64,000 nucleotides of DNA from DATEPR01 sp036491115 (GTDB lineage: Bacteria; Actinomycetota; Actinomycetes; Mycobacteriales; Pseudonocardiaceae), in contig DASXCQ010000061.1 of the NCBI GenBank assembly GCA_036491115.1, positions 1 to 64,000 of the forward strand, given 5' to 3'. The translations under genes and the position numbers were made by a program. Within the stretch, counting starts at the first letter, position 1, and the number at the start of each line of letters is the position of its first letter. Below, piece after piece: positions 1-8,970 of the stretch. The notes beneath the pieces are model-generated. The model made no database searches, was not told the DNA's origin, and saw only the letters and a list, made by a program, of their open reading frames with translations.

Positions 1-120
1 CCGACCGGTTCGGGCCTGTCCGGCCTGGCCCGCAGGGTCGCCGCGGTCGACGGCCGGTTCAGCGTGCGGAGCCCGGCAGGCGGTCCGGCCGTGGTCGAAG
101 CGAGCCTGCCGTGCGGGTGA
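1..120 (+). CDS. Sensor histidine kinase, C-terminal end (partial)
   Basis: The first 39 codons of the window, in frame 1 and ending in TGA, read as the end of a GHKL ATPase domain. GSGLSGLARRV matches the G2 ATP-lid motif of NarL/LiaS/DesK-type (HisKA_3) kinases, followed by the usual terminal strand (AAVDGRFSVRSPAGG, then PAVVEASLP). The rest of the gene lies upstream of the window. The next frame starts at a GTG overlapping the last 10 bases, the normal coupling of a kinase to its response regulator. That partner is broken (see next entry), so this kinase probably lacks its native output. Confidence 0.75.
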   Translation, partial: PTGSGLSGLARRVAAVDGRFSVRSPAGGPAVVEASLPCG

Positions 121-347
121 TCCTGGCGGAGGACTCGACGCCGCTGCGCGAGGGTGTGGCGCGGCTGCTGACCGAGGAACGCCACGAGGTGGTCGCCGCC
201 GTCGGCGACGCCACCGAGTTGATCCGGGCGACCGTCGCCTACGTGGTGTCGACGGTCGCCGCGTTGGTCGCGCTGGCCGTGGTGGCGGTCCTACTGCGCC
301 CATCGCCCTCGGTGCCCGAGCCGGAGCCGGACTTGGTCGAGGCCTGA
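111..347 (+). pseudogene. Response regulator N-terminus fused to an MFS transporter tail (chimeric remnant)
   Basis: The GTG at 111 overlaps the kinase stop. Residues 1-42 (MRVILAEDSTPLREGVARLL onward to the DATELIRAT stretch) are the start of a NarL/LuxR-type receiver domain, with the acidic pocket ED at residues 7-8. The protein then switches without a frame break to a hydrophobic helix (AYVVSTVAALVALAVVAVLL) and a RPSPSVPEPEPDLVEA tail. That tail looks like the last transmembrane segment and cytoplasmic end of a DHA2-type MFS transporter. The phospho-acceptor Asp, the rest of the receiver and the HTH domain are all absent. I infer a deletion that joined the 5' end of one gene to the 3' end of another in frame. 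The reading frame is certain; the origin of the tail is an inference. Confidence 0.6.
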
Positions 348-1525
348 CCGATGTGCCGGTTCCTGGCCGCACCCAGCCCGGCGACGGTCTGCGGTACGAG
401 CAGGACGAGCAGCACCACCAGCGGCACGGTCCAGCCGCCGGTTACCTGGTGCACGGAGCCGAGCGCCAACGGCCCCACCGCGGCCAACAGGTAACCGGCG
501 CACTGGGCCATGCTGGACAGTTGCGCCGCGTGCCGGCCGTCCGGCGAGCGCAGCACGATGAACAGCACGGCCAGCGCGAACGCCGCGGTCTGGCCGAAGC
601 CCAGCAGGATGGCCCACAGGTACGGGGCGGCCGACGACGCGAGCAGGAGCCCGGTCAACCCGCCCGCCGCGAGCACCCCGATGAACACGACGACCAGGCC
701 CGCCCGGCCCAGCCGGACCGCCAGGGTCGGCGCGGCGAACGCGGCCACGATGCCCAGCACGTTGGCCAGCGACAGCAGCCATCCGGCCGTGCTCGCGGAC
801 AGGCCCGCGCTGGTGAGGATGGACGGCAGGTACGCGGTCGTCACGTAGAACCCGAGGGACTGCAGGCCCATGAAGACGGTGACCAGCCACGCCACCGGTT
901 CGCGCCACAGCCCGCGCACCGGCTCCGTCGTGGCGGCCGCCTGGCCGGTGTACCGGCGTACTTGCGGCGCCCACACGATGAACGCCAGCACGGCGAGCAG
1001 CCCCCACAGGGCCAGCGTCGTATGCCAGTCGGTGTGCGTCACGCGCGCGAGCGGGACGGTGATGCCGGCGGCGAGCGCGGCCCCGATGGCCAGCGACATC
1101 GAGTACAGCCCGGTCATCAGGCCGACACGGGAGCCGAAGTCACGCTTGATCAGCGCCGGCAGCAACACGTTCGCCACCGCGATGCCGGCGCCGATCACCA
1201 CGGTGCCGGCGAGCAGCGGCACCGTGGACGGGATCAGGCGCAGCGCCGTTCCGGCGATGATGGCGGCCGCGGCCGCGAGCAGGACGACCTCCATGCCGAA
1301 CCGGCGGCCCAGGCGCGGCGCGAGCGGCGAGAGCAGGCCGAAACACAGCAGCGGCAGCGTGGTGAGCAGGCCGGCCATGGTGGTGGACATCCCGGTGTCG
1401 TGCCGGATCATGTCGAGTATCGGCGACACCGCGACGATCGGCGCCCGCAGGTTGAGCGCGAGCACGATCACGCCGACGGCGAGGAAGAGCCCGGCTTTGG
1501 CGACTGGTGGCCGATGGGTCGTCAC
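239..1525 (-). CDS. MFS transporter, CynX/NimT-like
   Basis: A 428-residue membrane protein with about 12 hydrophobic segments. The N-terminal signature VLALNLRAPIVAVSP and the LAPRLGRRFG loop are typical of the CynX/NimT (cyanate/2-nitroimidazole) branch of the major facilitator superfamily. It probably exports or imports a small organic anion or drug across the inner membrane; the substrate cannot be read. The start is the GTG at 1525. The family-like part ends near GLGAARNRHI (about residue 391). The last 35 or so residues (Ser/Thr/Gly-rich) are antisense to the chimeric remnant at 111-347, so the native stop may have been lost when that region rearranged. The two genes converge and overlap by 109 bp. 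Confidence 0.8.
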   Translation of the reverse strand: MTTHRPPVAKAGLFLAVGVIVLALNLRAPIVAVSPILDMIRHDTGMSTTMAGLLTTLPLLCFGLLSPLAPRLGRRFGMEVVLLAAAAAIIAGTALRLIPSTVPLLAGTVVIGAGIAVANVLLPALIKRDFGSRVGLMTGLYSMSLAIGAALAAGITVPLARVTHTDWHTTLALWGLLAVLAFIVWAPQVRRYTGQAAATTEPVRGLWREPVAWLVTVFMGLQSLGFYVTTAYLPSILTSAGLSASTAGWLLSLANVLGIVAAFAAPTLAVRLGRAGLVVVFIGVLAAGGLTGLLLASSAAPYLWAILLGFGQTAAFALAVLFIVLRSPDGRHAAQLSSMAQCAGYLLAAVGPLALGSVHQVTGGWTVPLVVLLVLLVPQTVAGLGAARNRHIGQASTKSGSGSGTEGDGRSRTATTASATNAATVDTT

Positions 1526-1619
1526 ACATCACGACTGTACGGGTTCCTTCAACCGGCCAGCACGGTTCGGCTGTCGACACCTCGTCACTGTCCTACCGGG
1601 ACAGTCGCGACACGTCCGG

Positions 1620-2651
1620 TCAGGCGGGCGTCACGTCGATGAGCACCTTGCCCACGGCTCCGTTCTCGGTGGCGGTGTGCGCCTGGGCGGTCCGGTCGAG
1701 CGGGTAGCGGTGGATCGGTAGGCCACGCGCCTCGCCGATGCGCACCGCGCCCTCGCTCATGGCGGCGTTGAGATCCTCGGCGCCCGCGCGCAGCTTGTCC
1801 GCGCCGACCGTGTAGAGCACCAGGAACTGGTAGCGCGTGTTCAGCCACAGGTGCCGGCCGAAGTCGAGACTCACCATGCCCGTGCCGCGGTCGTCGCCGT
1901 ACACGGCCACGGTGCCCCGGGTGCGCAACACCTGCGGGTGCAGGTCGGCGTTCGCGCCTGCCGCGACCTCCACGATGACGTCGACGCCGTCCGGGGCGAT
2001 CGCCCTGACCTGTGCGGCCAGGTCGTCTGCGGTGTACCGGAGCACGTGGTCCGCGCCCGCTGCCGTGGCCAGTTCGGCCTTGGCGTCGGTGCTGACCGTG
2101 GCGATCACCGTCGCGCCCGCCCAGCGGGCCAGTTGGATGGCGGCGTTGCCGACCGCACCCGCACCGCCGCTGACCAGGACCGTCCGCCCGGTGAGCGCAC
2201 CGGGTGCCAGCCGGTCGGGGCCGTCCTCGGCCACGGTGAGGGCGCGGTGCGCGGTCAACCCGGGCACGGCCAGGGCGGCGCCCTCGTCGAAGCCGACGTC
2301 GTCGGGCAGCGCGACCAGCCGGTCCGCCGGCAGCACGGTGTACTCCTGTGCCGTGCCCGACGTCGGCGCGTGGTTGCCCGCCAGCAGCAGCCACACCCGG
2401 TCCCCCACGGCGAAGTCGGTGACGTCCGGCCCGACCGCGTCCACGACACCGGAGCCGTCCTGGTTGGGCACGGTCTCCGCCAGCTCGTCGTCCCCGGCAC
2501 GGAGACCGCTGCGCTGTTTCCAGTCGGTCGGGTTCACGGCGGACACCACGATCCGCACCCGCACCTCACCAGCCCCTGGCTCCTCGATCTCCCGGTCCGA
2601 AAGGGACAGAACGTCGGGTCCGCCGTGCCGGCGGTAGGTCACAGCCCTCAT
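1620..2651 (-). CDS. NADPH:quinone oxidoreductase (zinc-free MDR family)
   Basis: A 343-residue medium-chain dehydrogenase/reductase of the quinone-reductase (QOR) type. The N-terminal GroES-like part (MRAVTYRRHGGPDVL, then VVSAVNPTDWKQRSG) is followed by the Rossmann domain with the dinucleotide motif VLVSGGAGAVGNAAIQLA. There are no structural-zinc cysteines, as in QOR/zeta-crystallin. It probably reduces quinones or enones with NADPH in the cytosol. I chose the ATG at 2651 because the frame stays open far upstream only as antisense to the permease gene, and homology starts exactly at MRAVTYR. It stands alone, 38 bp downstream of the permease pair on the same strand. Confidence 0.9.
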   Translation of the reverse strand: MRAVTYRRHGGPDVLSLSDREIEEPGAGEVRVRIVVSAVNPTDWKQRSGLRAGDDELAETVPNQDGSGVVDAVGPDVTDFAVGDRVWLLLAGNHAPTSGTAQEYTVLPADRLVALPDDVGFDEGAALAVPGLTAHRALTVAEDGPDRLAPGALTGRTVLVSGGAGAVGNAAIQLARWAGATVIATVSTDAKAELATAAGADHVLRYTADDLAAQVRAIAPDGVDVIVEVAAGANADLHPQVLRTRGTVAVYGDDRGTGMVSLDFGRHLWLNTRYQFLVLYTVGADKLRAGAEDLNAAMSEGAVRIGEARGLPIHRYPLDRTAQAHTATENGAVGKVLIDVTPA

Positions 2652-2689
2652 GGCCGTTGCAATACCCGCTCCCGGCCGGAATATTCCGG

Positions 2690-3538
2690 CTAGCCCTTGA
2701 CCGCGCCCTTCGCGCCTTCGAGGACGTGCCGCTGCAGGATGATGAAGAACACCACGACGGGGACGAGCGAGATGACCGTGCCGGCGGACAGGGTGCGGGC
2801 GTCGGTGCCGGAGATGCCGGACAGGTAGGCCACGCCGAGGGCGATCGGGAACTTCGCGTCGCTGCTCAGCACGACCAGCGGCCAGATGAAGTCGTTCCAC
2901 ACGAAGATGAAGCCGAAGATCGCGGCGATGGCCAGCGACGGGCGGACCACCGGGAGCATGACGCTCCAGAACACCCGCCACTCGCCGCAACCGTCCAGGC
3001 GCGCGGCCTCGGCCAGTTCCTGCGGCACGGCCGCGAACGACTGGCGGAGCAGGAAGACGCCGAACGCGCTGAGCACGCCGGGCAGGATCACGCCCGCGTA
3101 GTTGTCGGTCAGGCCGATCTGGTTCACCACCAGGAACCGAGGGATGATCATGAGTTCGGTCGGGACGAACATGGTGGACAGGAACACGAAGAACATCACG
3201 GTGCGACCACGGAACCGCATCCTGGCCAGCGGATATGCCGTCAGTGCGCTGACCAGCACGAACAGTGGTACCCCGCCGAGCACGTAGAGCAGCGAGTTGA
3301 GCAGGTAGCGCGGGAACGGGATCTCCGTCCACGCGTCCTTCAGCCAGGTGATGACCGGCGGCCGGGGAATGAGCGAGGGCGGGAACGAGAACACGTCCTG
3401 GGTGGCCGACTTCAGCGCCGTGCCCAGCAGGAACAGGAACGGCCACACGAAGACGACCGCGACCGCGACGAGCAGGACGTGCCTGCCCACGCGGCGCAGG
3501 GTGCGCCGCCCACGGGGGGCCGCCACTCGCGTGCTCAC
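2690..3538 (-). CDS. Carbohydrate ABC transporter permease (MalG type)
   Basis: A 282-residue inner-membrane permease with six predicted helices. The EAA loop reads ELAEAARLDGCGEWRVFWSV followed by LPVVRPSLA, the docking site for the ATPase. Such subunits pair with a MalF-type protein and a lipoprotein to import mono- or oligosaccharides (CUT1 family). The start is most likely the GTG at 3538, which overlaps the stop of the upstream MalF-type gene as GTGA, so the two are translationally coupled. A second GTG lies one codon upstream (3541). No ATPase gene is nearby. In actinomycetes such importers usually share the multitask ATPase MsiK encoded elsewhere, which I assume applies here. Confidence 0.93.
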   Translation of the reverse strand: MSTRVAAPRGRRTLRRVGRHVLLVAVAVVFVWPFLFLLGTALKSATQDVFSFPPSLIPRPPVITWLKDAWTEIPFPRYLLNSLLYVLGGVPLFVLVSALTAYPLARMRFRGRTVMFFVFLSTMFVPTELMIIPRFLVVNQIGLTDNYAGVILPGVLSAFGVFLLRQSFAAVPQELAEAARLDGCGEWRVFWSVMLPVVRPSLAIAAIFGFIFVWNDFIWPLVVLSSDAKFPIALGVAYLSGISGTDARTLSAGTVISLVPVVVFFIILQRHVLEGAKGAVKG

Positions 3539-4494
3539 CACGGCTGCGCCTCTCCCCGGTTGGTGATGCGGTAGTTGACCAGCGCGAGCACCACGAGAAT
3601 GACCCAGATGACGATGCCGGACGCGCTGGCGTAGCCGAGTTGGAAGTGCTGGAACGCCCTCGACCAGACGAAGTACCCCGCGGTCTCGGTGTGGCCGCCG
3701 GGCCCGCCCTGGGTCAGGACGTAGACGGAGGTGAAGACCTGCATGGCGTTGACGAGTTCGATCGTGACCGCGACGGCGATGTACGGGCGCAGCAGCGGCA
3801 CCGTGATCCGGCTGAACCGCTGCCAGGCGCTCGCACCGTCCAGTTGGGCCGCCTCGTGCAGGTCGCCGGGGATCGACTGGAGGCCGGCCAGGAAGATCAT
3901 CATGTACGTGCCGACGCCCTTCCACCCCTCGACCACGATCACCGAGGCGAGGGCCCAGTGCTGGTCGAGCAGGAAGTGGATCGGGCCGTCCGTGACGTGC
4001 AGGCGTTCCAGGATCCAGTTGAGGACGCCACGGTCGTCGAAGACGTAGTTCCACGCGACGGCGACCGCGACCATGGACGTGACGACCGGCAGGAAGTACA
4101 GCGCGCGGAAGAACTGGATGCCGCGGACCGCGCGGTTGACCAGCACGGCCAGCGAGATGGGGATGATCACCGAGAACGGCAGCAGCCCCAGCATGACGAT
4201 GAACGAGTGCACGATCGCCCCGTGGAACTCGGCGTCGTGCCAGAGCGCGGTGAAGTTGGCCAGCCCGACCCACCGCGTCGGATTGACGATGCTGTAGTTG
4301 GTGAAGGCGGTCTCCACGGCGAGCACCGCCGGCCAGGCGAAGAAGACGCCGAACAGCGCGATTCCCGGCAGCAGGAACAGGTAGGGCACGTATGGCCGGG
4401 TGCCGCCGCCGGTGCGCCGACCGGTCGCGGGGCGCGGCGGCCGCACCCGGTCCTCGACCAGCACCGATGGCTCGCGCACCAGGGCGTCTTCCAT
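3535..4494 (-). CDS. Carbohydrate ABC transporter permease (MalF type)
   Basis: A 319-residue permease. After a charged N-terminus of about 35 residues the first helix is YLFLLPGIALFGVFFAWPAV. The EAA motif is DLHEAAQLDGASAWQRFSRI followed by TVPLLRPYI. It forms the transmembrane pore with the MalG-type protein encoded immediately downstream. It is transcribed away from the binding-protein operon at 4695, so the 200 bp between them must hold both promoters. Such a split is common for sugar importers and suggests co-control by one of the regulators in the cluster (the AraC at 10405 or the DeoR at 15981). Confidence 0.93.
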   Translation of the reverse strand: MEDALVREPSVLVEDRVRPPRPATGRRTGGGTRPYVPYLFLLPGIALFGVFFAWPAVLAVETAFTNYSIVNPTRWVGLANFTALWHDAEFHGAIVHSFIVMLGLLPFSVIIPISLAVLVNRAVRGIQFFRALYFLPVVTSMVAVAVAWNYVFDDRGVLNWILERLHVTDGPIHFLLDQHWALASVIVVEGWKGVGTYMMIFLAGLQSIPGDLHEAAQLDGASAWQRFSRITVPLLRPYIAVAVTIELVNAMQVFTSVYVLTQGGPGGHTETAGYFVWSRAFQHFQLGYASASGIVIWVILVVLALVNYRITNRGEAQPW

Positions 4495-4589
4495 CGGCGG
4501 CTCCGATCGTGAGATTCGGACAGCAAAAATCTGGATATGGGTTGAGAGATATTGCAGCGCACTACCCCGTCCGTGTCAACGCGGAGGGC

Positions 4590-4617
4590 TTGACTTCCAA
4601 GCCTCGCCGGGTAGGTT
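4590..4617 (+). promoter_or_regulatory. Probable sigma-A-type promoter for the binding-protein operon
   Basis: In the 200 bp between the divergent permease and binding-protein genes there is TTGACT (4590-4595), a 16-bp spacer, then TAGGTT (4612-4617), facing the lipoprotein gene. The leader would be about 70 nt. The other half of the region (4510-4560) is unusually AT-rich for this genome (AAAAATCTGGATATGGG) and probably carries the opposite promoter and operator sites. No clear palindromic operator was recognised. Confidence 0.5.
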
Positions 4618-4694
4618 GGCCGAAACGCTGATTACGGTGAGCCCTATTCGCAATGCGCGGGCCGCGCCCCTCAGGTCGAGATCGTGGAGGTCTC

Positions 4695-6029
4695 ATGAGT
4701 GCCGTCAACTCGGTCCACCGGGGTTCGCGGGCGATCGCGCTCCGGACCGCCGCCTTACTGGTCGGCGTCGCCCTGCTCGTGGCCGGCTGTGTCAGCACCG
4801 GCGGCGGATCGGCCGGCGGCGGCTCGGGCAGTACGACGAACGCCACCCTGACCCTCTGGACGATCAACCTCAAGAAGACATTCGGCGGCTACATCGGCGG
4901 GTTGATCAGCTCCTACGAGAAGGCCCACCCGGGCATCCACATCACCTGGGTGGACGTGCCGGGTGCGGACATCGCCACCAAGCTGCTGTCCGCCATCGCC
5001 GGCGGCACCGTGCCCGACGTGGTGAACATCGACTCGCCCAACCTCGGTCCGTTCACCGACAAGATGGCCGACCTGAGCAAGTACCTCCCGGCATCTGCCC
5101 TGTCCGACTATCAGCCCGGCCTGCTCAACTCGTTGCGCAGCAACGGCAAGCTGACCGCCATCCCCTGGTACAACGGCGGCGCGCCGGTCGGCGTCTACGA
5201 CATGAACATCATGAGCAAGGTCGGCTTCGACCCGGCCACTCCGCCCACCGACTACCCGCAGGTCCTGTCGCTGGCGCAGCGCGTGTACGACACCACCAAG
5301 GTGTACGGGACCAACGAGATCCCCAGCATCGTGACCGGTTCGACGGCCGTGCTGCCCTACGAGGGTGTTCCGCTGCTGTCCCCGGACAAGAAGACGGCGG
5401 CGTTCGACACCCCCGCCGGGATCCAGGTGCTCAACCAGTTCCGGCAGGCGTACGTCAAGCACGCCATCGCACCCGGTGCGGTCAGCGCGGACATCCGCAA
5501 CTTCCCGCAGACCCTGGACAACAGCCAGATCGGCTTCCAGGCCGATGCGTTCCCGTTCGTGCTGACCACGCTGCAGGCCAACTCGCCGAGCGTCTACCAG
5601 CACATCGCGGTCACCAAGGCGCCCACCACCCAGGACGGCAAGTACCTGCTGCTGGGCCAGCAGACGCTCGCCGTGCCCGCCGCGTCCAAGCACCAGGCCG
5701 CCGCCGCCGACTTCATCAGGTTCGTCACCAACGGGGCCAACCAGCTGGCGTTCTGCAAGCTCGTCGCGATCTACCCGTCCACGGTGTCCACCACCAAGGA
5801 CCCGTTCTTCACCGACATCACCGACACGTCGCCGATCGGCCAGGCCAGGAAGGTGATCGTCGAGGAACTGCCGAACCTGGTGGACGGCGAACTGGGCACC
5901 GGCAAGGACACCGAACTGAGCGACGACCTCAGCCAGCAGGTCCGCTCCTTCATGCAGGGCTCGACCAGCGCGAGTGCCGCGCTGTCCACGGCCGCGGCGC
6001 AGTGGAACAAGGCACTGGCGGCCCAGTGA
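4695..6029 (+). CDS. Sugar ABC transporter substrate-binding lipoprotein
   Basis: A 444-residue extracellular solute-binding protein (family 1). The signal peptide ends in the lipobox LLVAGC at about residues 28-33, followed by a Gly/Ser linker, so the mature protein is anchored to the outer face of the membrane. TLTLWTINLKKTFGGYIGGL and the downstream DVVNIDSPN pattern are typical of CUT1 sugar-binding proteins. The ATG at 4695 is preceded by GGAGG with 4-nt spacing. It is the first gene of a run of five ORFs coupled by 4-bp overlaps and would deliver substrate to the divergent MalFG-type permeases. The sugar is unknown; the following lyase suggests an oligosaccharide containing uronic acid. 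Confidence 0.92.
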   Translation: MSAVNSVHRGSRAIALRTAALLVGVALLVAGCVSTGGGSAGGGSGSTTNATLTLWTINLKKTFGGYIGGLISSYEKAHPGIHITWVDVPGADIATKLLSAIAGGTVPDVVNIDSPNLGPFTDKMADLSKYLPASALSDYQPGLLNSLRSNGKLTAIPWYNGGAPVGVYDMNIMSKVGFDPATPPTDYPQVLSLAQRVYDTTKVYGTNEIPSIVTGSTAVLPYEGVPLLSPDKKTAAFDTPAGIQVLNQFRQAYVKHAIAPGAVSADIRNFPQTLDNSQIGFQADAFPFVLTTLQANSPSVYQHIAVTKAPTTQDGKYLLLGQQTLAVPAASKHQAAAADFIRFVTNGANQLAFCKLVAIYPSTVSTTKDPFFTDITDTSPIGQARKVIVEELPNLVDGELGTGKDTELSDDLSQQVRSFMQGSTSASAALSTAAAQWNKALAAQ

Positions 6030-7087
6030 CCGGCTCTGGTGCGGCAGGTCCGCTGCGGGTCGGGATCGTCGGCGCCGGGATCATGGGCCGCGCGAACGCC
6101 CGCACGGTGGCGGCCAACGCCGCCGTGCGGGTCACCGCGGTGACCAGTCGCAGCAGGGCCAGCGCGCAACGACTGGCCGACGACATCGTCGCGGCCGGCC
6201 ACAGCCACCACCCGCCGACCGTCCATGACGGACTGGACGAGCTGCTGGCAGCGGGCGGGGTGGACGCGCTCGTGGTCGCCACACCTGATCACCTGCACGC
6301 GGACGCCGTCGTCGCGGCCGCGGCTGCCGGTGTGCACGTGCTGGTGGAGAAGCCGTTCACCACCGACGTGGCCGCCGCCGACCGGGCCGTCGCGGCGGTC
6401 CGCGACGCGGGTGTGGTCGCGATGTGCCTGTTCAACCACCGTTGGGTGCCCGCGTACGCGCAGGCCAAGCAGGTCAGCGCCGATCTCGGTGCCCCGGTGC
6501 TCGGCTACGCCAGGAAGAACGACACGATCCATGTCCCGACCGAGATGATCGGCTGGGCGGCGGACACGACGTGCGCGTGGTTCCTGTCCAGCCACGACAT
6601 CGACCTGCTGAGCTGGTTGTACGACGACACGGTCGACGAGGTGTTCGCCACTGCGCGGTGGGGCCTGCTGCGCGGTCTGGGGATCGACACCCCGGACGCG
6701 ATGCAGATCAGCTGCCGCTACTCGCGCGGTGCGGTGGCGACGTTCGAGTCCTGCTGGGTCTACCCGAACTCGTTCCCGACCATGACGGACAGCTTCGTCG
6801 AGGCCGTCTACGAGGACGGTGTCGTGCAGTTGGACCGGCAGGTGGAGAACATCACGGTGGCCAGGAAGGACGGCTTCGCCTACCCGCGCAACGTGCTCCA
6901 GCGCGACCTGCACGGCAGGCCGTCCGGTGCCTATCCCGATGCCGTCGACCACTTCGTTGCCTGCGCCAGAACCGGAACTCCACCGCTGATCACGCTGGAG
7001 AGCTCGCGGCACGTCACGGCGGTACTGGCCGCCGCCCACGCGTCGGCGCGCACCGGCACGCCCGTGAAGGTGGCCGCGGCACCGTGA
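6026..7087 (+). CDS. Gfo/Idh/MocA family dehydrogenase
   Basis: 353 residues. The N-terminal Rossmann fold has the dinucleotide motif VGIVGAGIMGRAN at about residues 12-24 and the hallmark VLVEKPFTTD, whose Lys is the usual catalytic or cofactor contact. The C-terminal alpha/beta domain carries SSHDIDLLSWL, the family's catalytic His region. These enzymes oxidise or reduce sugars, inositols or sugar acids with NAD(P). The GTG at 6026 overlaps the stop of the binding-protein gene (GTGA), so the two are coupled. In this operon the likely role is oxidation or epimerisation of the imported sugar or of the product of the neighbouring lyase-like enzyme. Confidence 0.9.
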   Translation: MTGSGAAGPLRVGIVGAGIMGRANARTVAANAAVRVTAVTSRSRASAQRLADDIVAAGHSHHPPTVHDGLDELLAAGGVDALVVATPDHLHADAVVAAAAAGVHVLVEKPFTTDVAAADRAVAAVRDAGVVAMCLFNHRWVPAYAQAKQVSADLGAPVLGYARKNDTIHVPTEMIGWAADTTCAWFLSSHDIDLLSWLYDDTVDEVFATARWGLLRGLGIDTPDAMQISCRYSRGAVATFESCWVYPNSFPTMTDSFVEAVYEDGVVQLDRQVENITVARKDGFAYPRNVLQRDLHGRPSGAYPDAVDHFVACARTGTPPLITLESSRHVTAVLAAAHASARTGTPVKVAAAP

Positions 7088-8970
7088 CAGCGCGAGTCTC
7101 CGTGGAGCTGCCCGACCACGTGCACCCCACCCGGATGCGGCACATCAGCGACGCCGGCCTGGCGGCGGCCCTGGGCCGCGACCCGAACCAGCTGCGGTCC
7201 GAACTGGCCCGAGGCGGGTATCGGCCGGTGTGGGACCCCAGGCCGGAGGCCACCCTGCTGGACCGGGCCGATGTGCTCGCCGACGCCGCCGCGCTGGTCG
7301 ACCGCGATGTCGACTTCGTGTCGCCCGACACCGGCCGGTCCAGCCTGTACGGGCTGCACTACCTGCGCTGGCTGACCCCGCTGCTGCACGCGTACGAACT
7401 GACCGGCGACGACCGGCACGCCGCCACCTTCAGCCGGATCTTCGAGGACTGGTACGACTCGCGGGACCGGGTGGTCGGTGACTGGCCGGGACTGGACGTC
7501 GTCTGGTACTCGCTGGGCGTCTGGGCGCGGGCCATGCTGCTGGTGCCCGCCATGGTCACGTTCGCCGACGCTGCCGGCGTTCCGGACGCGACCTACGCCC
7601 GGATGGTCAAGACCGTCGTCGGCGGCGCGCGCTGGGCCGCCGAGGAACACGTCGTGTACCGGCCGGGCAACTGGCAACTGGTCTGCGCGGCCGAACTGCT
7701 GCACGTCGCCGCGTTCCTGCCGACCGCGCCGGAGGCGGAGATCTGGGCCCGGGTCGGCCGGGCACGCACCGTCGACCATCTGGACCGCGACTTCTACCCC
7801 GACGGCGGCCACCTGGAGCGCTCCCCCGGCTACCACGTCATGTGCGTCAACGCGTTGCAACGGGCAGCGGCGGTGGTCGAGCGGGAGCTGGACTGGTCGC
7901 TCGCCGAACATCCCCGGTTCGCGGCCGTGCACCGCTGGCTGCTGGAGATGGCGACGCCGGGCGGCTGGGTGCCGCCATGGCAGGACACCACCCTCGTCCA
8001 CCCGGCGGTCACCCTGCTGCGGGGACACTACTTCCGGCCCGACCCACAGGTGGCGGCCGCGGTACGCCGGTGGCTGCCGGCCGAGCGGATCGCCACCGAA
8101 CTGGAGGTGCTCCCGGCCCTTCCGGACCGGGGTGATCCGGTCGCGGCGTTCGCCGCCACGCCGGGCGACGAGGGGTGCCCGGCACGGCTGCGGTTGCTGG
8201 ACACCAGTGGCTACGCGGTGTTCCGTGCCGGCGTCGCGTTCATGGGCGTCAATGTCGGTGAGTACGTCGAGCACGAACTGGAGTCACACAGCCATCTCGC
8301 GGTCACCGACTTCGTGATCGCGTTCGGCGGTGAACCGCTCGCCGTCGAGGCGGGCGGACCGGCGACCTACGACGACCCGGAGTACCAGACCTGGTACCGC
8401 GCGCCGGCGGCCCACAACGTTGTCACCGTCGACGACGCCACGATGGCCACCGAGCGCGGCTGCGTGGTCGACCGGTGCGTCGACGCGGGCGACGTGTGTG
8501 TCCTCGAAGCGCACCACACCGGCTACGGCCGGCGCGTCGACCGGCGGATCACGTTCGTCGCCCGGGAACCCGCGTACTGGCTGATCCAGGACGAGGTCGC
8601 GGGCGGGGTACCGGCCACCTGGTCGATCCTGTCGCCGACGGCGTGGGAGCGGGTCGACGGCGGCTGGCGCAGCGGCTCGCTCGGCGTCTGCCCGGCCGAC
8701 GACCTGCCGGCGACGGTCGACTCCGGACCGGGACTGCTCCCGGACGGCGCGGACTCCACCTACTCGCGACTGCACGCGTTGCGGTTGCACGCACCCACCG
8801 GTCGCTTCGACGTCCTCGTCGTGCCGACGCCCGGACAGTGGCAACTCACTGCCGATGGCGACGGCTGGCGGGTCGGCACGGCGGCGGGCGTCGACACCCT
8901 GGGGGTCGACCGGTGGGCGCGCCGCACCGACGGCGGCGAACTGGTCGCCGCCGTCGAGGTGCCGGCATGA
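7084..8970 (+). CDS. Heparinase II/III-like polysaccharide lyase
   Basis: A 628-residue protein. An alpha-helical N-terminal half (residues 1 to about 340, rich in Trp, with YGLHYLRWLTPLLHAYELTG) resembles the (alpha/alpha) toroid of alginate/heparinase-type lyases. The C-terminal half resembles the heparinase II/III beta-sandwich, with ELESHSHLAVTDFVIAFGGE holding the conserved His. Family members cleave uronic-acid polymers by beta-elimination. No signal peptide is visible, so it probably acts in the cytosol on imported oligosaccharides. The start is a GTG overlapping the previous stop (GTGA). The substrate is not recognisable; conserved N, Y and H residues would need an alignment to confirm activity. 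Confidence 0.8.
   Translation: MTARVSVELPDHVHPTRMRHISDAGLAAALGRDPNQLRSELARGGYRPVWDPRPEATLLDRADVLADAAALVDRDVDFVSPDTGRSSLYGLHYLRWLTPLLHAYELTGDDRHAATFSRIFEDWYDSRDRVVGDWPGLDVVWYSLGVWARAMLLVPAMVTFADAAGVPDATYARMVKTVVGGARWAAEEHVVYRPGNWQLVCAAELLHVAAFLPTAPEAEIWARVGRARTVDHLDRDFYPDGGHLERSPGYHVMCVNALQRAAAVVERELDWSLAEHPRFAAVHRWLLEMATPGGWVPPWQDTTLVHPAVTLLRGHYFRPDPQVAAAVRRWLPAERIATELEVLPALPDRGDPVAAFAATPGDEGCPARLRLLDTSGYAVFRAGVAFMGVNVGEYVEHELESHSHLAVTDFVIAFGGEPLAVEAGGPATYDDPEYQTWYRAPAAHNVVTVDDATMATERGCVVDRCVDAGDVCVLEAHHTGYGRRVDRRITFVAREPAYWLIQDEVAGGVPATWSILSPTAWERVDGGWRSGSLGVCPADDLPATVDSGPGLLPDGADSTYSRLHALRLHAPTGRFDVLVVPTPGQWQLTADGDGWRVGTAAGVDTLGVDRWARRTDGGELVAAVEVPA

Noticed and set aside
353..1642. A 429-residue plus-strand open frame antisense to the MFS permease
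   Set aside because: It is rich in Arg/Gln/His/Gly as expected for antisense of GC-rich coding DNA; the minus-strand frame has clear transporter helices.
2690..6029. An incomplete ABC importer because no ATPase gene is present
   Set aside because: Actinomycete CUT1 importers normally use the shared ATPase MsiK, so the absence is expected rather than a defect.
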